Source: CAIWHR01 sp963709525 (GTDB lineage Bacteria > Pseudomonadota > Gammaproteobacteria > Burkholderiales > Casimicrobiaceae). From it: a stretch of 64,000 nt of DNA. A model generated the notes under the pieces. That model saw only the letters and a list, made by a program, of their open reading frames with translations. It made no database searches and was not told the DNA's origin. The stretch is taken from positions 1 through 64,000 of the forward strand of contig CAVPXB010000021.1 in the NCBI GenBank assembly GCA_963709525.1, given 5' to 3'. Positions within the stretch are counted from its first letter, which is position 1; every line of letters starts with the position of its first letter. The position numbers and the translations under genes are program-made. Positions 57,351 through 64,000 of this stretch are shown here, one piece after another.

Positions 57351-59534
57351 TCAGATCCGCGAGCAGAACACCGCTGCGCGGGGACCGTCGCCCTCGGGCA
57401 CCCACGCCTTGTTGATCATTCCGCGGCGCACGGAGAGATCGATCGTGTAGCGATGATTCGCGTCACGGCGATTGTTGAAGAAGCGATATACCGGTGTCGT
57501 GTCGTCGGGACAGGCGCCGGTGGCGTCGGGAACCTCGATGTAGAACGCGTCGGGCTGCTCGAGCGTCCACACCCCCGGCCAGCGGTTTTGAACGAACTGG
57601 CACTCTGCCGCGTCGGCGGTGAAGTAGTGCGAGTCGATCAGCAACCCGGGGCGGGCGTAGAAGCGGCATACGGGATGCGCCGATGGGGGTGCCAGCGCGG
57701 GGTCGGCGAACGCGTAGAAGAAGTAGCCGGTGCGCTGGAGTGCGCCGCTCGGTGCGCTGTCCAGCAGAGCGATCTCGTCGGCCGACGCGGTGATGAAGTA
57801 GTGATCGAGCACCGGGTCGTAATACTCGAACACCGGAACGGTGCCGGGCGGCGGATTGAGCGAGCCGGGCGGCGTTGATGCCAGTGCAAGACCGGCGTCC
57901 AGCATACCCGCGCCGCATAGTCCGCCGACGCGACAGGTGGTGCCCGGCGGGAACTCGCGCGCCGTCCCCTGGAGGATGTCGAGCACGCGTCCGGCGGTGA
58001 GTGACGGGTTGCGCGAGAGCATCAACGAAGCGGTGCCGGCGACATAAGGTGCGGCGAAGCTGGTGCCGATACCATGACTGAACCCGGGATTGTCTGGAAC
58101 CGTCGCGCCATCGTTCGACGTCGAGACAATTGCGTCGCTGTTGGTGCCGCCATCGCCGGACGGCGCCGACAGATCGATGCGGCGACCGTAGTTCGAATAG
58201 AACGCGCGCTCGCCGCTGCGGTTGTGCGCGCCGACGGTGATGACACCGCTGCAATTCGCAGGCGCATAACCGGTGGCGTCATCCGTTTCGTTGCCGGCGG
58301 CGACGACCACGACGGAGCCTTGCGCGAGTGCATCGTCGATCGCTTCCTGGAGCGCCTGCGCGCACGCCCCGGCACCGCCCAGGCTCATGTTGATGACCCG
58401 GGCCGGATTCGGGTTTGCGGGAACGCCGGTGGTGGCCACGCCCGAAGCCCACAGCATGCCCTCGAACACGTCCTCGTCGGTGCCGCCGCATTTGCCCAGC
58501 GTGCGCACAGGCAGGATCGACGCGTTCCAGTTGAGGCCCGCGATGCCCTGGCCGTTGTCGGCATTGGCCGCGAGCTGGCCGGCGATGAAAGTGCCGTGCC
58601 ACGAGCTGTCCTGCGCCGCGTAGCCGTCGCAGTCGCTGTTTTCGATCCAGTCGCCCTCGTCCCGCGCATTGGCGTCGCGACCGTCGCCGTCGCGGGCGCT
58701 CGCGGCATCGCTGATGAAGTCGTACCCGGGCAGGATGCGCCCGGCGAGGTCAGGGTGCGGCACGATGCCGGTATCGACGACGGCGATCGTGATGTCGGCG
58801 CTCCCCTGCTGAATGTTCCATGCCGATGGCGCATCGATGCCCGACAAGGCGTCGGACAGCGCCCATTGTTCACCATACATCGGGTCGTTCGGAATGGTGC
58901 GTGCGAATTTTCGCAACACCGGATCGGCGAACTGCACCGCGGCATCCTCCTGCAACAGCGCCGCAAGCTGCGTCAGCTTCGCGGGGGACTGTGCCTGCGC
59001 GAGTTGCAGCACCCAGACGTCGCCGATCTGCCGGCTCGCAGCGAGCGGCACGCCGATCCGTTCGCCGAAACGTGGCGCAAGAACAGACCAGTCCGCAGCG
59101 ACCCCGTCCCTGAGTCGCAGGAGGAGCTTGTTGCCGGGAGCGCCCGCGCTGGCTCGCGTTGCGCGCTTCGGCGCGGCGTTCGGTTTGACCACCTCGGCCC
59201 ACAACACCGCACGATCGTTGCGCAGGCTTCGCGCGATGCTGGCAACCCCGGCTTCATGGGGGACGTCGGCGACCAGAAACTCGAGCCCGCCGGTGCGCGT
59301 GGTTCCGGCAAGCGTGAGCGACGCGCCGGCGATCGCTTCGAGCCTGGCGAGGCGTGCCGCGGAAAGCTCGCCTCGCGGCGCGGCTTGCGGATGCAGCATC
59401 AGGCGCAAACGCGTCTCCTCCTGCGCCTGCGCCGGAGCGGCCGTGGCAGCGAGCAGCAGCAGTCCTCCCAGCAGCCACGTGCTCACCCGCACAGACATCG
59501 GCATATCGCAGGTCGGCGGCAGGGGGCGGCGCAT
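57351..59534 (-). CDS. Secreted subtilisin-like (S8) serine protease with DUF5648-like C-terminal domain
   Basis: A 727-residue protein from ATG 59534. A hydrophobic signal (STWLLGGLLLLAATAAPAQA) is followed by a propeptide-like region to about residue 225. The S8 catalytic domain carries Asp in IAVVDTGIVPHPD (about 251), His in DSSWHGTFIAGQLA (about 310) and Ser in GIGTSFAAPYVAG (about 492), all intact. The last 160 residues form a repeat-like domain (VFEYYDPVLDHYFITASADE, YRFFNNRRDANHRYTIDL) of the type found at the C-terminus of many betaproteobacterial secreted proteins. A role in extracellular proteolysis is likely. It is not in an operon. Confidence 0.9.
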   Translation of the reverse strand: MRRPLPPTCDMPMSVRVSTWLLGGLLLLAATAAPAQAQEETRLRLMLHPQAAPRGELSAARLARLEAIAGASLTLAGTTRTGGLEFLVADVPHEAGVASIARSLRNDRAVLWAEVVKPNAAPKRATRASAGAPGNKLLLRLRDGVAADWSVLAPRFGERIGVPLAASRQIGDVWVLQLAQAQSPAKLTQLAALLQEDAAVQFADPVLRKFARTIPNDPMYGEQWALSDALSGIDAPSAWNIQQGSADITIAVVDTGIVPHPDLAGRILPGYDFISDAASARDGDGRDANARDEGDWIENSDCDGYAAQDSSWHGTFIAGQLAANADNGQGIAGLNWNASILPVRTLGKCGGTDEDVFEGMLWASGVATTGVPANPNPARVINMSLGGAGACAQALQEAIDDALAQGSVVVVAAGNETDDATGYAPANCSGVITVGAHNRSGERAFYSNYGRRIDLSAPSGDGGTNSDAIVSTSNDGATVPDNPGFSHGIGTSFAAPYVAGTASLMLSRNPSLTAGRVLDILQGTAREFPPGTTCRVGGLCGAGMLDAGLALASTPPGSLNPPPGTVPVFEYYDPVLDHYFITASADEIALLDSAPSGALQRTGYFFYAFADPALAPPSAHPVCRFYARPGLLIDSHYFTADAAECQFVQNRWPGVWTLEQPDAFYIEVPDATGACPDDTTPVYRFFNNRRDANHRYTIDLSVRRGMINKAWVPEGDGPRAAVFCSRI

Positions 59535-59778
59535 GGCGAACTCCTTCGGTGGCTGAGACGGTCGGGAACATCGGGGCGACGACGAATGGCCGACAAGGCG
59601 AAGCCTGTTCCGCCGAAACGCGCGAAGCACCACTTTCATGACAATGGTATCCGATGGCAACGCGAGTTCCCAGCATCCGGGGTGCACGTCTGGCTGCGGT
59701 TTTCCGCCGGCGATCAGCGCCGGCCGCGCGAGGGCAGGCGTCGAGCGGCCTTCGGGACGACGCCGGGGAACCCGGGCG

Positions 59779-60618
59779 TCAGTCGGCAGCCGGATGCACG
59801 GCCTTGGGCGGCCGCTGATGCGCCAGCTCTTCACGGAACGGCGCGAGCGCAGTCACCATCTGCGCAAAGATCCGGGGATTGCCGGCAATCACCTGGCCGC
59901 CGTGAAGGAAGTTGCTGTCGCCGGCAAGATCGCCGATCAGCCCGCCGGCTTCCTGCACCAGCAGGCTTCCCGCTGCCACATCCCAGGGATTGAGGCCGAC
60001 TTCCCAGAAGCCATCGTAAAACCCTGCCGCGACGCAAGCGAGGTCGAGCGCCGCGGCACCCGGGCGCCGCAAGCCCGCCGTCTGCTCGATCATCGCCTTC
60101 ATCATGCGCAGGTAGGTGTCGAGATAGCTGCCATCCCGGAACGGAAACCCGGTGCCGATGAGGGAGTCGCGCAGGTGATAACGGCGCGACACGCGGATGC
60201 GCCGTTCATTGAGGAACGCGCCACGGCCGCGCGTCGCGGTGAACAGATCGTTGCGCACCGGGTCGAAGACGACGCCTTGCGTGACCTGCCCGCGCTGCGC
60301 CAATGCAATCGACACGCAATATTGCGGGAAGCCGTGGAGAAAGTTGGTCGTGCCGTCAAGCGGATCGATGATCCAGACGTTTTCTGCATCGGCGTTCGCG
60401 CCTTTGGCCGTTCCTTCCTCTGCTAGAATCGCATGGCTCGGATAGGCTTCGAGCAGCGTGTCGACGATCGCGCTTTCCGCGGCACGGTCGACCTCGCTCA
60501 CGAAATCCTTCGGTCCCTTGGTGGTGATCGTCAGGAGGTCGAGTTCGCGCGCGCCACGATTGATGATGTTGCCGGCGCGGCGTGCGGCTTTTACCGCGAT
60601 CGTGAGCATCGGGTGCAT
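59779..60618 (-). CDS. suhB: Inositol monophosphatase family protein SuhB
   Basis: A 279-residue magnesium-dependent phosphatase; in E. coli, SuhB also acts in rRNA transcription antitermination. The metal site appears as AILAEEGT, WIIDPLDGTTNFLHG and NPWDVAAGSLLVQEAGG. The start at 60618 (MHPMLTIAVKAARRAGNIIN) is the family N-terminus. It is divergent from trmJ with about 100 bases between, a conserved betaproteobacterial arrangement. Confidence 0.93.
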   Translation of the reverse strand: MHPMLTIAVKAARRAGNIINRGARELDLLTITTKGPKDFVSEVDRAAESAIVDTLLEAYPSHAILAEEGTAKGANADAENVWIIDPLDGTTNFLHGFPQYCVSIALAQRGQVTQGVVFDPVRNDLFTATRGRGAFLNERRIRVSRRYHLRDSLIGTGFPFRDGSYLDTYLRMMKAMIEQTAGLRRPGAAALDLACVAAGFYDGFWEVGLNPWDVAAGSLLVQEAGGLIGDLAGDSNFLHGGQVIAGNPRIFAQMVTALAPFREELAHQRPPKAVHPAAD

Positions 60619-60721
60619 GGTCGGATTGTTCCGCCCCGGGGCGGCAGGTGCCGCGCGTGGTGGAGCGCAAAGAACGAAACGCCTATTGTACGCCGCCGAC
60701 GCCAACTCCTGCCGCCGTTCC

Positions 60722-61447
60722 ATGGCTTCTCCCCTCGACCGAATCCGCATCGTTCTCATGGCGACCAGCCATGCCGGCAACATCGGCGCGGCGGCGCGCG
60801 CGATGATGACGATGGGCGTGCGCTCGCTCGTGCTGGTCAATCCCCGCTGCTTCCCGGATCCGGACGCGGCCGCGAGGGCTTCGGGCGCGACCGCAATTCT
60901 CGATGCTGCGCGCGTCGTGGCCACGCTGGCCGACGCGATCGCAGGCTGCGCGCTGGCGATCGGGTTGTCGGCACGGCCGCGAGAGTTCGCGGGGCAGGTG
61001 CTGGCACTCCGCGCTGCGGCGCGTGCCGCCGTCGCTCACGCTGCGCATGGCGACGTGGCGCTCGTGTTCGGCACCGAGATGTCGGGCTTGACCAACGACG
61101 AGCTCGCGCGCTGCGGCATTGTGGCGACCATTCCCACCAACGCGGACTACGCTTCGCTCAATCTCGCGTCCGCCGTGCAGGTGGCATGCTACGAGTTGCG
61201 CATCGCGGCGCTAGGCGACGAAGTCTGGCAACCGCCGCGGTTTGCGCCCGCGACGACCGACGCGATCGCAGCGCTCGACGCCCACGCGCAGCGCACGCTC
61301 ACCGACATGCGCTTTCTCAATCCCCGGATGCCCAAGCGCCTGATGCCGCGCCTTCGCCGGCTGTTCGGTCGCGCGGGATTGGAGAAGGAGGAGGTCAACA
61401 TCCTCCGCGGCATCCTGGCCCGCATCGACGACGTTCTGCGCCGGTGA
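60722..61447 (+). CDS. trmJ: tRNA (cytidine/uridine-2'-O)-methyltransferase TrmJ
   Basis: A 241-residue SPOUT-fold methyltransferase that modifies position 32 of tRNAs. RIVLMATSHAGNIGAAARAM is the N-terminal signature. LVFGTEMSGLTNDEL and the knot motif ATIPTNADYASLNLASAVQV are intact. The start at 60722 (MASPLDRIRIVLMATS) follows the conserved length. Its stop overlaps the next start (TGATG), so that gene is translationally coupled. Confidence 0.93.
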   Translation: MASPLDRIRIVLMATSHAGNIGAAARAMMTMGVRSLVLVNPRCFPDPDAAARASGATAILDAARVVATLADAIAGCALAIGLSARPREFAGQVLALRAAARAAVAHAAHGDVALVFGTEMSGLTNDELARCGIVATIPTNADYASLNLASAVQVACYELRIAALGDEVWQPPRFAPATTDAIAALDAHAQRTLTDMRFLNPRMPKRLMPRLRRLFGRAGLEKEEVNILRGILARIDDVLRR

Positions 61448-61956
61448 TGGCCGTCGAGCGCTGGTTCGAGCGTGTCGGCACCGATCTCGCTTCGGCGCAG
61501 CGAGAAGCGATCGCGACGATGCTTTCTTCCCATGCGCTTGCCGGTCGCGCCGGGATCGTCGTCGTCGCGCATTGGCACGAGGCTGCCGCGGCGCTGCATG
61601 CGGACGATCGCGACAGTGGCTGGTGGGATTTCGAGGAAGAGGAGCGCGAACGGCTTTGGGAAGTCGCGTCCATGGCGCATACCGAAGACCAGCTTCTGGT
61701 CGCGGTCGAGCAGGCGATCGCAGCGCGCGAACACGCCATCGATCTCGCGGTGAAGGCGGTCGTCGCGCGGCACGCGATTGCCGATCCGGAGTGGGGTCGC
61801 GCGGCACGTGCAGCGGCGTTGATGGCGGTTCACCAGCAAACGCTGGCCCGCCTGGCGAGTGCACCGCCGACCCAGCTGTTCGCGCTCAAGTACCAGCTGT
61901 TCGCCGATGGGCGTTGGCCGCTCGGCGTGCAGTCGGGCCGGTTTCTCATCTACTGA
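61447..61956 (+). CDS. Unknown helical protein coupled to trmJ
   Basis: A 169-residue protein not recognised. It has no signal, membrane helix or cysteine motif; the composition is Ala/Glu/Arg-rich and mostly helical (QLLVAVEQAIAAREHAIDLA, then LMAVHQQTLARLASAPPTQL). The start shares one base with the trmJ stop, so the two are co-translated. It may assist the methyltransferase, but nothing in the sequence shows this. Confidence 0.55.
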   Translation: MAVERWFERVGTDLASAQREAIATMLSSHALAGRAGIVVVAHWHEAAAALHADDRDSGWWDFEEEERERLWEVASMAHTEDQLLVAVEQAIAAREHAIDLAVKAVVARHAIADPEWGRAARAAALMAVHQQTLARLASAPPTQLFALKYQLFADGRWPLGVQSGRFLIY

Positions 61957-61975
61957 CCACGTTGTCCTGCCACCG

Positions 61976-63038
61976 ATGATGCCGACAGCGGCTGCCTCGA
62001 CCCTGCCCAAGGCAACGCGCTGCCGCAACTGCCGCGCGGTCGCGACCGGCAACTATTGCCCCGATTGCGGACAGGAGACGCGCGTTGCGCTGCCCACCGC
62101 GCGCGAGTTCCTGCGCGAGGCTGCGGGGAGGCTGGTGGCGATCGATGGCCGGTTGTGGCGAACCATGTTCGCGTTGCTCGTTCGCCCGGGTTTCCTGACG
62201 CGAGAGTATTTGTCCGGACGCCGCCGTCGCTACGTGCGACCGGCGCGGCTGTTTGTCCTGCTGTCGCTGCTTGCGTTCGCCGTCATCGGGTTCGTTCGGC
62301 TCTCCCGCCTTTTTCGCCGACGAGATCGTCTTCACCCGCGAAAAATCCGGCGCTGCGCCGGAAATGGATGCGGCTGTGAGTCCCCAGGCTTTGGAACCAT
62401 CCGCCGCGGTCTCCGCGGACGATGCCGATGTCCCATCGTCCGCGCACGCGAAAGCGGCGGCAAAAGTGAAGTCCGGCGGACGCGACAACTTCATCGCGCT
62501 CGAGTTCGGCGGGCGCGACAACTTCATCGCGCTGGACGAGAACCTCAATCTCCAGATCCGATTCAACGGCGTCGCTCAGCAGCTGCCGGCGGAGTTGCGC
62601 CAGCGTTATCAGCGCTTCAAGCGGATGAACAAGGAGGATCGGGTCGAGCACCTGTATGCCGGCATGCTCCGCTACGGGCCGACGATGGTGGTGCTGATGC
62701 TGCCGATCTTCGCATTCTTGCTGCAACTCGCGTATCTCGGGCGGGGCAAGCGCTATCCCGGGCGGCCACAGCGCTATGCCGAGCACCTGGTTTACAGCGC
62801 GCACCTGCATGCGTTCGCGGCACTGATGGTGATCCTGCTGACGCTGCTTCCTTTCGGCTGGGCGCCTGCGGGCATCGTTGTCTGGAGCATCTATTACGTG
62901 TTGCGCGCGGGCAATCTCGTCTATGGTGGCAGGCGCTGGGCAGGAGTCTTGCGGACGCTGGTCGTCGGGCTTGCCTATACGATAGTGGGCGCGATTGCCG
63001 TCGCCGGCCTGGTCATCGCGGCGACGATGATGCGGTAA
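61976..63038 (+). pseudogene. DUF3667-like zinc-ribbon membrane protein, frameshifted
   Basis: The first frame reads a zinc ribbon (CRNCRAVATGNYCPDCGQET, Cys pairs 16/19 and 28/31) and a first hydrophobic segment (FVLLSLLAFAVIGFV). After about 62300 the related sequence continues in another frame (FFADEIVFTREKSGAAPEMD), with a hydrophilic region and several membrane helices to the TAA at 63036-63038. One extra base in the CCCGCCTTTTT stretch near 62306-62314 would explain it. The intact protein would have about 350 residues, in line with DUF3667 zinc-ribbon proteins. A 33-base unit is tandemly duplicated at 62475-62540 (GGRDNFIAL twice). The function is unknown. Confidence 0.7.
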
Positions 63039-63097
63039 CGGACCATTGAAAAACTGCTGCGGGGTCGCCGAATAGGGGTGGCAGAGGATGATGGTGG

Positions 63098-63111
63098 TTG
63101 ATCTGGCTCAA
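63098..63111 (+). promoter_or_regulatory. FNR/ANR-like site upstream of cysE
   Basis: TTGATCTGGCTCAA matches the FNR-type consensus TTGAT-N4-ATCAA in nine of ten fixed positions. It lies 54 bases before the cysE start. The -10 expected for a class II activated promoter is not clear. Confidence 0.35.
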
Positions 63112-63164
63112 GCCGCCGTCAAGAGTAGTTGAGCGATGAACTCGGAAAATGCGAAAATCGCTGC

Positions 63165-63920
63165 ATGTTCAGTCGTCTTCGTGAAGATATCGCAGTCGTG
63201 TTCGAGCGCGACCCCGCGGCCCATTCCGCGTGGGAGGTGCTGACCTGCTATCCGGGGCTGCACGCGCTGGTATGGCATCGGACGGTATCGCATCGCCTCT
63301 GGCGGTGGGGCTGGCGGTGCCTGGCGCGGTGGTTCGCGCACTGGGGGCGTTTCCTGACCGGCATCGAGATCCATCCGGGGGCGAAGATCGGGCGCCGGGT
63401 GTTCATCGATCACGGGATGGGGGTCGTCATCGGCGAGACCGCGGAGATTGGCGACGACTGCACGCTCTATCACGGCGTCACCCTTGGCGGCACGTCGTGG
63501 AACAAGGGCAAGCGCCACCCAACGCTCGAGCGTGGCGTCGTCATCGGTGCCGGCGCCAAGGTGCTCGGCCCCATACGAGTGGGCGAGGGTGCGAAGATCG
63601 GATCCAACGCAGTGGTCGTGCGCGAGATTCCCGCCGGGGCGACGGCAGTCGGCATTCCGGCGCGCATCCTGACCGGTGAGGAGGCCGATCAACGCGAAAA
63701 CCATTCGATTGCAATGGGTTTTTCCGCGTACGCCATCGCGGCGGACATGAACGACCCGATGGTGCAGGCCATCCACCGCCTCATCGATCATGCCGCCGCG
63801 ACTGACGCCCGGATGGAGGCGCTCATCGCGCAGTTGCAGCAAGACGGCCTCGATTGTGGCGACGCCAAGGCGACTGCCGAGGGTTTCGACCCGCAGCGCC
63901 TCAACCAGATGATCGATTGA
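63165..63920 (+). CDS. cysE: Serine O-acetyltransferase
   Basis: Acetylates serine with acetyl-CoA, the first step of cysteine synthesis. The 251 residues from ATG 63165 have an N-terminal helical part (MFSRLREDIAVVFERDPAAH) and a left-handed beta-helix of hexapeptide repeats (GIEIHPGAKIGRRVFIDHGM). The catalytic DHGMGVVIGETAEIGD and YHGVTLGGTSWNKGKRHP are intact. The C-terminal tail carries the acidic end of the CysE family but lacks an obvious terminal Ile peptide for CysK binding beyond MID. The isc promoter lies directly downstream, linking cysteine supply to Fe-S assembly. Confidence 0.95.
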   Translation: MFSRLREDIAVVFERDPAAHSAWEVLTCYPGLHALVWHRTVSHRLWRWGWRCLARWFAHWGRFLTGIEIHPGAKIGRRVFIDHGMGVVIGETAEIGDDCTLYHGVTLGGTSWNKGKRHPTLERGVVIGAGAKVLGPIRVGEGAKIGSNAVVVREIPAGATAVGIPARILTGEEADQRENHSIAMGFSAYAIAADMNDPMVQAIHRLIDHAAATDARMEALIAQLQQDGLDCGDAKATAEGFDPQRLNQMID

Positions 63921-63945
63921 CGGATCGGCGGAACTTCCGAACGCC

Positions 63946-63978
63946 TATCTTGACTAAATTACTCGGAATAGATACGAT
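63946..63978 (+). promoter_or_regulatory. Promoter with probable IscR binding site
   Basis: TATCTTGACTAAATTACTCG followed by GAATA resembles the IscR type 1 site at E. coli iscR (TTGACCAATTTACTCGGGAAT). TTGACT at 63950-63955 is a -35 box and TACGAT at 63973-63978, 17 bases on, the -10. The regulated gene lies beyond the window and is probably iscR. Confidence 0.7.
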
Positions 63979-64000
63979 TGGGCTCGCCTCGAACCTTGTT

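Noticed and set aside
62253..62330. Programmed frameshift in the DUF3667-like gene
   Set aside because: There is no slippery heptamer with a downstream pseudoknot or stop-codon arrangement typical of programmed shifting. A single-base error or mutation is simpler.

Overview
The window looks like a GC-rich betaproteobacterial chromosome, probably Burkholderiales or a close relative. The gene order fur-bamE-dapB-carA-carB-greA-yhbY-rlmE-ftsH-folP-glmM, the divergent suhB/trmJ pair followed by cysE, a Bug-type solute receptor, a five-part Liv-type ABC transporter and DUF3305/DUF3306 beside a formate dehydrogenase all fit that group. This placement is inferred from gene content and order; no database was searched.

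Layout. Positions 1-4108 are a poor-quality end. About 1.4 kb of unrelated fibronectin-III/beta-helix coding sequence, broken by several frame changes, runs straight into the C-terminal part of a family-2 glycosyltransferase. A frameshifted GtrA-like gene and a convergent frameshifted polytopic glycosyltransferase-like gene follow. An insertion sequence with a doubled right-end inverted repeat (4283-5663) sits immediately upstream of a leu promoter, a possible leucine-rich leader peptide and leuA. Next come aceB, a rutE-like nitroreductase, and a rubrerythrin / Fe-S oxidoreductase / DUF3501 module. These are followed by yajQ, a TPR-glycosyltransferase, argG, a Bug receptor, argF, rpsT and murJ.

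The core block 21.1-37.3 kb carries fur, bamE, dapB, carAB, greA, yhbY, a tail-anchored protein of unknown function, rlmE, ftsH, folP, glmM and relA. It covers iron control, outer-membrane assembly, lysine, arginine and pyrimidine synthesis, rRNA methylation, proteolysis, folate and peptidoglycan precursors, and the stringent response. A ten-copy 9-bp tandem repeat lies directly against the carAB promoter. A Liv-type amino-acid ABC transporter (37.4-42.1 kb) follows.

A formate dehydrogenase island spans 42.3-55.8 kb. Molybdenum-cofactor and maturation genes (moeA, mobA, fdhD, moaA) run leftward. DUF3305, DUF3306, a polyferredoxin, a TorD-like chaperone, a small Tat-signal protein, the alpha, beta and gamma subunits, a 75-residue lipoprotein and a 110-residue exported protein run rightward. 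Together these suggest a Tat-exported, membrane-anchored enzyme feeding formate electrons into the quinone pool.

The right end holds DUF3301, a tRNA-Ser(CGA) with promoter and terminator, a secreted subtilisin-like protease, suhB, trmJ, a frameshifted DUF3667-like gene, and cysE. The window stops in a promoter carrying a probable IscR site, which predicts that iscR and the isc operon come next.
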